Below the pieces are notes generated by a model that had not been told where the DNA came from, did no database searches, and saw only the letters and a list, made by a program, of their open reading frames with translations. A stretch of DNA of 64,000 nt from Malurus cyaneus samueli. Taxonomy: Eukaryota > Chordata > Aves > Passeriformes > Maluridae. The stretch is taken from the NCBI GenBank assembly GCA_009741485.1, contig CM019236.1:32016505-32080504 (forward strand), read 5' to 3'. Each line of letters begins with the position of its first letter. The first letter of the stretch is position 1. This document shows positions 1 through 12,408 of this stretch, piece by piece. A program made the position numbers and the translations under genes.

Positions 1-3000
1 TACATCGGGAAAAAGTAAAGAAGAATATTTCCCATCTTCATCCTCTTCCCTTTCAGAAGTCTAACACATCAACTTTAAATGTTCATTCCCCTAGATACTA
101 AATACAACTTTCCTAGTATTTGTCTTATAAATTTTCCTCTACCTGAATCTGTAACTTACCTAAAATAGACTGAGAAATTTCAGGAAAAGCTACTCAAACA
201 CTCCCCCAATGTAAATGGTAGTGAAATATAAAGAACATAACCATATATTAAAAAATTCTCCAAACCATAACTTTAAATTCCTCTAAAAAATTCAAACCCA
301 ACATGAAGGAGAGACAAAGAACTCTAAAAAAACGTGTAGCAAAATTAAGCTCTAAACAAAACAACAATATCTAACAACCCAAATACAACTGAATCACACT
401 CTCATCACTATAAAACAAACCAAAAAAAACCAAAAACAATATACAACACCCAACCAATCATCAAAACTTACAAGAACCTACAACAACCCGTAACCAATAC
501 ACAATTATTCTGCCAAAAAAAACTACAAAACCAATCCATTACCAATAAATAATAATACAACCAAAAACCTCACAACCAACAAAAAATCTTAAACCAAAAA
601 AATCATTATAAATCTCTAATCCAAAACATTATAATCTAAATAAACTAATTACAAAACCAGTCAATAATCAATAGTAAATTAGCTTATCTGCATCTAACCA
701 CTGGGAATATAATTATGCAATAATAATAAACCAAATACCATTAATAGTCCCTATCAATATAAACCAACTAGCCAAAAAAATAATAAGAAACTAAAACACT
801 CTTCTCTAAACACAACTCCTAAAAAACAACAATTATTCATACCCACAAAAAAAAAACTCTACCAAACAAAAAAATAACAATAAAACTTATAAAAAACAAA
901 AAACAAAAAATTAATAATTATAAAACTAAACAATATTTAAAATCTTCTAAATAACCAAATCCAAACATAATAAAATATAAACAGCTAATTATAACTAAAA
1001 CTCAACACTAAACCACAATACCTCCTTTAACAATAATAAATCTTAAAAAGAATAATACCATAGTTAGATAGAAAGAAACTTCATTCATATAAAATACACC
1101 CCAACCACCCAACAAAAATCTCATATTAAAGCAAACTCTCCAAACATACAAACTTCCCAAATTACAAAAAAATCAAAACAACTCAAAAAAAAATTAAAAC
1201 CTTCACCAAAATAATCAATCCCAAACCAAAACTTTATCCACCAAAAACAAAATCCCACTCAACCAAAAAAAATACCACCTACAAACAACCTCCTAATTTC
1301 CTACTTTAACATAAAAAAAAAATTAAAAACATAAAAACATAAAAAAACAAAAAAAAAACCCACCTCTACCCTTAACAAATACATAAATTAAAAAATAAAA
1401 AACTCTCAAAAGAAACTACCAAAAAACCCTCCAAATTCCATAACAAACTACTCCAAATAACAAAAAACCAAATACTTCCAATCCCTTAAAACCCTCTACA
1501 TATATATAAAAATCCAAGCAATAACTAAAAAGCCCCTACCTCTAATTCAATAAAAAATAAAAACCCTACCTTATTATAATTCATACCTAACACAACAAAA
1601 CTACAAAATGCAACTAAAACAAACAACCATACACCTATTCATCACAGTATATTAAAAACAAAATCTACTTCTAAACCAACATAACAAAAAATCACAAAAC
1701 CTAACTCTAATAAAAACTGAACAAACCTAACTAAAAAAAAAATCCTATTGTAACCAATCAAAAAACCATACATCCTTAAAATTAATCTTTTCTACAAATA
1801 AATATTCAAAACCAAAATAATTCAAATAAACCTTTAAAATAACTACTATAAAAACAAACAACATCAAACAATTAAACACCTTACCTAAACTATCCAAATC
1901 TTCTGGCAATAAACTCTTAAAAAAATAAAAATCAACACATCCAACACTCCCTCAACAATATACCGACAAAACAATGCAAAACAACCAAAATACTATAATT
2001 CCTATCATAAAAAATCAAAAACTTAAAAATACCAACAAAAAACAAACCCACCTCACCCTTCTACCAACCTTCATTACTGTACACAATCTAAAAAAAAATC
2101 AAAACTATTTAACTAATGTTAAATACTCCACACTAACATTGCTATACCAACATCTTAAAGCTCAAAACAAACTAAATCACAACACACAAAAGTACCACCA
2201 TAACTTGCCCAAACTTCATTTTTCTCCTTCCTCTAACAACCATAACCAAACCACAATTTACTGTCACCTAAATAATACAGTACACCTAAACCGACTACAC
2301 CCAAAAATAAAAACGCCCTACTATTAACCGTAACTTAATTCAAAACCAATTAAAAAAAAAAAATAAATCGGACTTCTTCAATATATTCAATAACAGTTAT
2401 ATTAAAAACACAACAAGAATAATTTTAAAAAAATCTAATTTTCCTAAAAAAACCAACTATACCATAAAAAAAAACTGCTCAAAAAAAAATCCATTTGCTT
2501 AAAATAAAAATAACAAATAACCATCAAATCCCCACCAAACATCATCATAATGATCGATCTCCCCAACCAACAAAAAAACCCACAAACTTCCTAAACACAA
2601 AACTTTTTAAAATAACTCCCCCAATACAAACAAATCATGAACCCTCTCTACCCTAATACCCACAAAAAAAAAGGCTATATCCAAACCCTAATAACAACAA
2701 ACTCGCCAAATCAAACAAAAAAATCAACTTCATACAATTAACCATAACTATCGAAACAAACCCAAAATAAAAACTCACTACAACCAAACAGGCAATCTAT
2801 TCTACAGTTAAAAAATCAATAAACTTCAAAACACCACTAAAATTAAAAAAAAAACCCCAAAATCTAAACCAATTACACACCAACAACAAAATAAATACTA
2901 ACAACCTATTAAAAAAATCCAAACACTTCAAAAATAATAAAACTACAACACAACTCCTCCTGGGAACCCCAGCTACTAAATAAATATTAAAACTAAGATT

Positions 3001-6000
3001 CCCCTCTTCCAACATGCACTACTAACACCTTAAACAAATATTCTCTCATATGAAACACACTCACGTTAAAAAATCCCAGAAAAGTCAAGGACCTAAATCC
3101 TAAAATATTACAAATTTAACCTAAAAATAAACTTTTAATTTACTAACAAAAAAAAAAACAAAAACAAATAAAACACTACTTAAAAAAGCCATTATACATA
3201 CCACTACCAACAAAAATAAACACTACACTTGTCACTAACATTCCTATGTACAACGCATTAAACGAATCAAAAAGGTAAATTACCAATCCCTCTATTTCAC
3301 AAAAGATACTATGTTACTAAAAAGCACAGCAAATCAAATAGTTACGAGCGCAACCACACAAAAAACCGTCAATTCACTAAACTTAGCAAAAACCATCAAC
3401 GAAGCCTTGAAAGATTGCTAAGAAACAGAGAAGAGCAGCCAATACGTATTTTCGTACGCTTTACGCTAAATTATAAATGTAATAACCAAACTTTATATGC
3501 AATATCCTCCAATGACCTGTCAAGCCACGAAAATTTGATATACCCATTCCACCAATTAGATGACATTTAAAGACATGAAAATGTCACCCGAATTCTGTTC
3601 TAAACTTTGAGCTAAAAATATAGGAAAACATAGAATTTACAAACCAGGCAGCCAAACCAGATAAATTAAATCCACACCATTAGCCTATAAATATCCACAT
3701 ATAAGTACTATTGAAGCTCCATATTGCTACCGCAAAAACCAAACTAATGGATAATACGTATCCACAAACTAACCAAATAACCCACATCTACTACAGCCTA
3801 CAAATAAATAAATTATCCCGTGTCTCTGCCTGTGTCTACTTTGTATCTATGCCTAAAAACATAAAACAAGCATCAGACTCCATTACTTCATAATCTAGTA
3901 AACCCATTATCCTCAAAACACCCAAAAACAAAAAATTGCGACAATATACAACACAAACCAAAAAATGAAATCTAACCATAAACAATTCTCCCAAATTATC
4001 CCAAAATCTGGATTAAAAGCGTATTTTTACTTCAAACACCATCATCTTGATTTCCAGTCAAACAACACCAAATTAAATACAAACGCCCTATGATATAACA
4101 TACTCTAACTACAAAAATAGGAAAGGTGGAAATATGCACCTGAACAATTTAATTACATCATATTTACCCAAACCCATCGAGTAACAAACGAATACCAACT
4201 TTCCTATTTTGGTAATAAACCACACTAAATGAATTTAAAGAACGTACCTTACCTCCAACCTGACCAGATTGACCTACTCACCCACTTTGACCCCTTAACA
4301 CAATCGAAACCTAAAAAGAACATGTACCTAATTTCTAATCAAGCAATAACCCCCAAAAAAATTATCCACAACATACGCTTTGTGTTTCCTATCAACTCAG
4401 GGAGTGGTAGAAACACTAAACTTAAAGAAAGTAATATTGAAGGGGAGAATACACCATATCCTTACCAGAGAAACTATCCTTACAGTAAGTAGCAAAATAA
4501 AAGTGACCCATCATCAACGAGCATTCAATTACAAAAAACACCTGAGTTCAACCCATTTTACCCCTACAAACCAACCCCACCATTAACCAATTACCCGAAA
4601 AAAACAAGAAAAACTTTCTCTAAAATCTGAATTGTAACATCTATAACTACAAAAAAACTTAACTCTGTACCACAATAATAATGGACAAACCTTTGAAAAC
4701 TCCACACTTAGTGGAAATCAAAAACCACCTAAATCAATCGTAGAAACACCTTTGAGACATCTTTCACTTTCCAGCAGTATGCATAACAATATACCTAAAA
4801 CAGAATGAATCAGAAGGGTGCCCGCACATATTCAAAATCTATTAAAAAAATCTAAAATAAAATATCATACAACGTCAAAACAAAAGACAAACCAAGTTTC
4901 TATAAAAAATATCTTTACGTCATGAAAACCCAACAGAATGTAATATTAAAAATAGAGCTTAACTCCAAATAAAAACTCCCCTAAAACTAATAACTCTCTT
5001 CCACTCTACTATGTCTCAAAAAAATTTTGAATTTTTACATATTAAATAATAGAAACTCTCACTAAGTTTACAGATCTTAAGTCAGGGTATACCATAAGAT
5101 AAATTATAACCTTCGGCTCCCTCCAGTACGCCTTATGAATGTTCCGTACTTACTAGAAGTGTGTCACTAAGACTCACATTTCTTTCTACTTTAGATTAGT
5201 GACAACCCAACGCTAGTCAAGTGAGCTGTATATAGGGATATAGTAATGTATCTCTTTAACAATGTAAAAAGGTATATTAATCTTAACACATTAAAACCTA
5301 ACAAAGTATAAAAAAATTTAATTATATTTTATACTACTCTTTATATTCCATCATATCAGTCACTATCACCGGAAAATATACCTCTAATACAACCCAAAAA
5401 AAACACAAAAAAACCCTAAAAAACCAACAAAATTTTAAACAACCCACAACACCCACATGCACTAACTTTTGTAATAAGGTAAACTAAACCCAACTCACCC
5501 ACTACATAAAACCATATTACGATTATATTACTACTTAAGTAACTCAATTTATAACTGGGTTACAACGACCATGAACAACTCTCCCTATGATCCCAGCATC
5601 CCCACACTTGCATTGTTCTACTAAACAACTCAAATGATGAATTTCATTAAACTTAAAACCAGATAGTCAGAAATAGATCAATCCAACTAAAGCATATATG
5701 CTCAGACCAACAACGAACCAACAAGGCACATACTCCATCTTAGACTCCCCAAATCTCCAAAAAAAAAAAACCTCAAACTCAACGGGACTTAGGAGGAAAA
5801 CACACCACCCAAACTTCTTTTCACATCAAATAAAAGAAATCCACAGAAATCTATCCTTTACGTATTAGCCCTCAAAAACCACCGACTGCAACTTTTTCTT
5901 ATTTCATTTTTTCGTACCACTAACCAACCCACATCTTCCAACTCCGCCTCCACTACTCACTATCAAGCCAACTGCTCTCAAAAAAAGAAAATACTTTCCT

Positions 6001-6225
6001 AACATTTTAAATATTCTAACAGTCTCACTTTTTTATTCTGTATCCTGATAAACCTTTTAGTTATTGAAATTTATCTCTTTTCACAGTACGCAAACATGTA
6101 TTTCATATAATACAAAAAATTATCAAACTTGTTATCACTTCAAAAAAAATCCCACATATTCTTCTCTAGTCAAACATGATCTCAAACCAAAAAAGAACTA
6201 ATCACTAGTTGTCAACCAGTACCCC
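1..6225. other. G-depleted tract (apparent G-to-A / minus-strand C-to-T hyperconversion)
   Basis: The plus strand is almost devoid of guanine while cytosine remains abundant, so the two strands have grossly different composition. My hand count gives about 59 G in 421-2940 (about 2.3%). Runs 1132-1411 (280 bases) and 2808-2961 (154 bases) contain none. Depletion is mosaic: strong at 420-2950 and around 5280-5460, weaker at about 2960-5270. It ends near 6225, after which G returns to about 20%. CA is very common and TG rare, as expected if G became A. No coding sequence, tandem period or known repeat is recognisable. A short ORF at 1974-2327 is simply what a G-poor strand allows, since TGA stops vanish. 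Candidate causes are cytidine deamination of one strand (AID/APOBEC-like, as known for retroelements) or a conversion or assembly artefact. The left end probably lies outside the window. Confidence 0.9.
1132..1411 (+). other. 280-base run without a single G
   Basis: Reading base by base, the G at 1131 is followed by none until 1412. The stretch is composed of A, C and T only, with C still frequent. It marks the most extreme part of the depleted tract. At normal base composition, chance absence over this length is not credible. Confidence 0.9.
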
Positions 6226-9200
6226 TCCATAGGAGGATGGGGAATAGCTTTAGATTGTATTTGTAAGGCCCAGCTTCATTAGCACACTTTTATATTTCAA
6301 GGACAATGCCAAAAACACAGCTTCTGGTAAAAGGTTTGTTTGTTACCTTACTATGCCTTGCATCAGCGCCAGATTTACTGCAAGTGAAGTTCATTGTTAA
6401 GGACGATTTAAGGTAGGAGGAAAGTACAGTTTTTAATGGAAATTTGCAAGTTCCTGGCGATCTTTATTGTTTTGTAACAATTCTATAGCTTATGTTTTTC
6501 TCATTTAGATGTGAAAACCTGCGTGTATCACAAACGCTCGCTTTCAGGGCTTTGGTGGGTGCTGCACTTCTTGCTGAGTGATAAGTTGCATAAGCATGTA
6601 TGATTCCACTTTATTCCCTTTTGTGTTATGGTAAGTACTGTGTATTAAGTCCAATGTTTGATTCAAATGTGTCCATCCCATGCTTACCCTTTTGTCCTGC
6701 CTCTTTCTGGTTAGTTCTAGACAGAATAAATGGTTAGGTTTTACAAGCCTGGAGCAAGTCTCAAGCTTCAAGTGGCAGGTTGTAGTCTCTTTGGACTGGT
6801 CTGATTCTTTAGGCACTAGGTTCATTAATTGTTATCAATTCCTTGCATACTGGTTACTGAATACTCAGCTGTGAACTTTGAAAACTTAACTCCTATTGAT
6901 AACATGGTAATACCATGATGAATGAGGATTAGTGATTAATTAATGATGGTGAAGTGGAGAGAGCAGTGAAAGGCTTTGATGCCTTTTCTTTTACCACCCA
7001 GCAAATTGTGGTTACTTATTTGAGGCACCATATCTCAGCATTTCTGCCAAATCTGTCAGGTGCAGGAAAGCCCCAAAGCTGGAGCCAGTTTAGACAAGGG
7101 ATAAACTATAATTATAGTCTTCCCTGTTCTCTATATTTTTTGCCTCCAAAAAGGACAGATGCAGTCCTGTGGGATGCTTGTGAGAAGACAGCAAAAGGAC
7201 AGACTGATTTTAAATTACGGTGATAGAGTGATTGCTTTACTGATATTGTGTTTGATTTGTTATGATTTTTTTCTATTTTTTTTCCTTTCTTGGTGTGTGG
7301 GGTGTTATTCTTAGGCACATTTTGATTTGTCTTGCTGCATATCTGGGATGTGTCTGCTTTGCTTACTTGTATGCTGCCTCTGAATTCCTGAGCAGGGTCC
7401 TGTCATAAAGTTCTTGGCCAGTGAAAGGGGGCATTCATTGGAGTTCCCTACGTCACCTCCTCTGCGCACACGAAAAAATCTGTGAAGATTACATGAAGCC
7501 ATGGAGTGGGGATGGATTTTCAATTATACTCCAGCACAGGAATATTTATATAATGATAAATTTCTAGCATTGTATTTTCTGTTCTTTCTAAGATGGGCAG
7601 TACTTCAGGTGTTCATAGGAGAACGCGGGTATGTGTTCTTTAGAGGAACATGGGGAACTTGAACACTAAAGTAACAAATGGCTTCTCTGTTTTTTGCACT
7701 ATGTTCTTGATTTAGCTTTCTCTCCGAATAAAGACTCTTTTCAAGCACAGGGTAAAGAATTGATCTTTTTTTTGCAGATCATCTCTGGTGCTTGATTCAC
7801 CTCTTTTTAACTTTCTTGCAAAGAAGCCAGTCCAAGATGCCTACACGCATCTTGTGTCCTTCTTAGATCTGATTTTAGTGTGCGTGTGGCATATGGCCAC
7901 AAGAGTGTGCTCAAAGCCCATGGTTCTCATAGCCTGATGAGGCTCCAAGGCTCTGCATTGCTTTGGATCACAGAATACATGGTTGCTTCCCAAGTACAGC
8001 AGGAGACCAGTGTTTTCAGCTGGGTACGTATGTAGTGCAATTGCAGTATAAATGTGGAGGGATATGATAGAAGTCCCTTAACTAGGTAGGAGTTCAAGGA
8101 CTTTGTTGTATTTTCCACTGTCCTGTGAATACTTGTATGCTGCATATTTCTTCTTACAGAATGTCGCAGAAATCCCTCTCTACCTCTTCAGGCAAGTTTG
8201 GTCTTGAATTTGGCATCTAAGCACTCACAGAAGTGTGAACTAGAACTTCAGTAAGATCTCAGGTCAACATGGATTCAGTGTGATGAAACTATAAAAACTC
8301 ATAGATGCCTAGCTGCACATCTAATTTGAGAGCTGACTTCTCACCAATGCATTGCAAAGTGATATAAAAAAAAGTCCAGTGCTTCACTGATTATACTTAG
8401 AAAGAAAGTAGGTAACTACTTAAAAACGAGCTGAAGACCTAGATTTCAGTGAGCAATGAGATGTGATATTGAGTCTTATATTCTTGCAAAAGATTCAGAT
8501 TTTCTGTTTGTTTTCAGTCCATTTTATAAAGATAAGTGATGTCTAGGTCCATTTAGTGCTAAGATTATTGGTATTGAGATTCAGGAAAGGCATAGTTCTT
8601 GCAAGCAATTAATCCTAAGCCCATTTAAAAATAAATGGTGCAGGCATGTTTTTCAAATACTAGGAATTGTAGCTGCTAATAGGTGCAGTTTTGGAGAAAA
8701 AGAGGTCTACTCACATTCCTTCAAAACATTAATTTCAGAACTCTAAGCAGGTTAAAGCTTTGAATGTTTTCTTTTATTAATGTGTTATTTCCCTTTTTAG
8801 TATTGGACCATGAAATATGATTTCATACTTGTTATTTATCAATGCAAAAATGTACTCTATACTGTATCATCTTTATGAAAGTGGCTTTTAGCAAGAACTT
8901 TGAGGTGAATTAATTTTCAAGCATTTTAAAACCTTTAAAACTTTTATATTCAAATTTATGCTTAGAAAGCAAGAAGTAAAGTGTATGCTTTTACTCTTGA
9001 AACAAATTGTTAGTGGGAGATATGATTTCTTCATGAGACTTCAAAGTGAGTAAGTAGAATGCTATGAGATGACTGCCAAATCATAAAAGGCAACAAAATC
9101 TTTCCAATGGAGCAGTATGTATTTATACCACTTGCTAGTAGAATTGAAACATCTTTTGACACACCATGATACAGTTTTTATATGAAATCTGTTTGTAAAA

Positions 9201-10949
9201 ATTTATGTAGTAATGTTTGTTACTCTTTGTTTTGTCCTTTCTCTTCCTCTCTCCCTGATTACAAAATGCTCAGCTTCAAACACTTCTCAGGTATTGAAAG
9301 TTATATAAATACATCTTTATACAGATAGGATTGCTGGCTGGAACCCAGCTAAGTTTTCTGATGCTTAATATGGCCCTAATTTGAGTAAGACTTTTTGAAA
9401 GCTTTTGCTAAATTATTATGTTATGGTAAGTAAGTTAATTTCAGTATTGCTTGGGAACCTAATAACTGCAGACATAATGTACTATTCGAAATGACTGGAG
9501 CCTTTCTACTTAATATTTTTCTTGAAAGCAACCTCTGACTCAAAGCTTCTAGTCAGTCTCATGTGTCAGTTGCTCTCAGTTGCTCTACAGAGTCTGGCTC
9601 CTCAGAAAGAAGTAATTTTAGAATTTAAAAAATCTCAGTTGGGCTTTCAGCTATTGGAGAAGTAAATGAATGCAGATACAGGCCAAGAATAATCTCCTGT
9701 ATTTTTATTATTTAATCTTTAGCCTTTTTACTCTTCATAGGAGATTTTGTGAACAAAGGTTTTTTGAACAGAGATTTTGTGAACTATGTGTTATTCAAAG
9801 CTTCACTGTTGAACTGTTTGGAGGTATTTCCACTGTAGTGGCAGCTCACCACTTTTAGATGTAGCTACTGGCCACTTTACAATTAAATTAGTTCTAAGTT
9901 ATATGTTCTGAAAATAGCTACATTTATTAAAAAAAATAAAAACCATGCATTTTTCACAAGACTCACAGCTTTACAGATTGCACCTCCTCAATAGTATTAG
10001 TACCTAAAGAAGTATGTGATTGGTGTACAGAAGGGTTTGCGCACTGGGTCATTCAGATGAAGAGAGTATGCACAAGAAGCTGTATTACGTTGCAGTATAA
10101 AGTAATGTATGTACACCTGCAGATTTTAAAGCCCCAGAATGCTCTCATTGCCTGCTGGCAGGAAGTAAGTTCATTCCTAGTGTTTAGGTTCAGTTAGTGT
10201 TTCAGAGTATTTGGTGAGATGCAATGCTGTGTTGAGCATATTGCAAACATTGGCATGTGATATCTGTCATTACTTTAAACCTCAGGGTTTTTAGGAAAGG
10301 ATGGTTAGTTTTCAGTGGTAGCAACATTTGTCCAATTCACTGTCATTAAAAACTCAGCAAGTACTGCACAAACACATAAGGAGTGGTTGGGTTTTTTTCC
10401 CATCTCCATTGAATTCTGTATACTAAATATTTGTGGAAAACATGTAATATTTTGAAGCATTAAACTGTATTTGGATTAAATATTGTTTGCTTTTTTGTAC
10501 ATCATGTTCATGGAGAAGAATGCAGCTGCCAGTATAATGCCATGAAGTATAGTAAGGATATTTTCTCCCTTACAGATATATCAGTAATTCTGACTTTCTG
10601 AGGAGGAGGGAGACTGCATTAGATAGAAGACCATTAATTAGTGAGATAGTGATTACTTTGCATATCAAACTGGTGTTTGCAACTAGAACAAATATTTGAA
10701 AACAGCAAGCCCATGAATCAACAAAGAGGAGTAGCAAGAAATGGCTAAAAATGGGTGGCCTGTATTTCTACAAATAGACAAAACTGGGTCAGAGTATATC
10801 TGGGAGAAAAAAGTGGGAATCTTCAGTGTCTGTTATCTAAGACTGCGCTTCTGATTTTGGGGAGTGAGATTGTCTTTATATAGTAGCCTTGCACCTGCTC
10901 CTCCCCTCCTACTACCCTTTTACCATAGTTCCTCTCGCTTCATCTAAAA
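6226..10949. other. No recognisable gene; ordinary AT-rich sequence
   Basis: Base composition is normal and roughly strand-symmetric. I see no exon with homology I can name, no RNA gene and no clear transposon. A weak three-unit degenerate repeat of about 16 bases built on GATTTTGTGAAC lies at 9741-9790. The small ORFs here have no recognisable content. Confidence 0.6.
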
Positions 10950-12408
10950 GACCATTTTAAAGACATTCATGGATCCTCATAAGCAATTATAATCAAGCTT
11001 GAAATAGCTTTTGCATGAAAGCGTAGCTATAATTGAAGGATGTTACTCCGACTTAATGTCTGTAGCTGCTAAAAATTCAAAAACAGCTGGTGGGTTGGCT
11101 CATATATTGTGTCACTCAGTCTGCTCTTATCTGGAATTTATGGGCATGGTTTCCCATGGAAACAAGAGGAGCTTCATCGTTCCACTACATTTCTCTGAGA
11201 GCTTCAGAGCTCCAGGCTTATTTTGTCCAAATCTGACAGAGGCAAGGGCCTTGGAGGTAATTTTCTGCAAGCTGTGCGAAAGATGGTCGGGTGGAAAAAC
11301 CAGCCTCTGAGACAAGCTGTTAAAATAACAGAGAACTTATCCAGGAAGGAAATCAAAGCAGTGCTCAGGTTCTGGATTAGCTTTCACTGTGGTTTGTACC
11401 AGCTACCACATCAGGAGCCACTTGCACACAGAAGGAATTTCACATGCTTCTGTTCCAAAGACAGAGGAAGTACTTTCTTGTGTAACACACAGAAATCAAA
11501 GCTTTTTTCCAACCTTACAAGGCAGAAACTCCCCTGGGAGGTTGGTTGGAAGTCTTGTATTGCTATGCTCTGGGCTGTCAGTTAAACACAGTGTGAGCTG
11601 AGAAAGACTACAGTTTGAAGGAGATGACTTCCATGCCACAGACTCAGGAACCATAAAAGCCTGTTTGTAAACTTCCAGCATGTAGTGCGGTGAGTAGGAT
11701 TTTGGTTAAAAACAAATTGTGTCTACCTAATTTAGTTTTCTTCTACAACAGAGTATTCACTGTTTCTGTGGCTACAGAAGAAACTGTTCTATTAGTTTTT
11801 GACACATAAGAAATCTAGCATGGTCTGACAGGACATTATTATTAAAGTGCTAGAAAATCTCTGATTGAGAAAATATCTGAACTTGATAGAAGTTCTGTCT
11901 GTGGATTTGTGTAAAATTATTTGGATGACTGTTTCGGAGCTGTCCTAGGTGATCCATTATAAAATCAGAAGAAGGAACCAAATGGAACTCAGCAGAAAGT
12001 CTTTCCTGAGTCACTTTCTGTTTAATTGCTCAGCAGTGCCCACATAGAGGTTACTGATCAAGTCTGTGAAGATTTGTGAATACTTTGAGAATGAAGTCTG
12101 AAATCCAGAGGTGGTTTGCTGAATTGTAAAAAATAAGAGAAAAATTGAGTAAGAATAATGTGTTAAACTTACACAGTTATTAGTGATGATTCTGAATGAA
12201 GAATAACTAGGAAAGGAGCAGTTCTTAGTGCTGAAGAACCGAAGATTTAATCTGGATCAGGGGCCAAGTATAGTACAATAAGACATCACCTCATTAAAAA
12301 AAATTCCAACATCATACTGAAAAAAGTAGTGTGTAAGACAAAGAGATTCTTTCCCTCAGAGAAGAATACCAATGAGGATTACCAGCAGTTGGAAAAAACA
12401 AAAGCCTT
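10950..12408 (+). repeat. Direct duplication A, copy 1 (about 1.46 kb)
   Basis: The sequence from GACCATTTTAAAGACATTCA at 10950 to the AAAAGC near 12406 is repeated immediately downstream at 12409-13847. The copies are nearly identical except for scattered one-base length differences, for example CATTCATGGATCC here against CATTCATGATCC in copy 2. No gene or known transposon is recognisable inside. The copies are head-to-tail, and the second runs into the gap-flanking duplication, which favours an assembly artefact. Confidence 0.85.

Noticed and set aside
1974..2327. 117-residue plus-strand ORF in the G-poor tract
   Set aside because: It is rich in N, K, H, T and L and lacks Gly, Glu, Asp and Ala, exactly what a strand without G must encode. 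Long frames arise there because TGA is nearly absent.
1..6225. Mitochondrial insertion (NUMT) as the cause of low G
   Set aside because: Avian mitochondrial light-strand G is about 13%, far above what is seen here, and no mitochondrial gene is recognisable.
1..6225. Calling the G-poor tract an endogenous retrovirus outright
   Set aside because: Editing of retroelements is a plausible cause, but I could not recognise LTRs, a primer-binding site, or gag/pol motifs, even allowing for G-to-A change.
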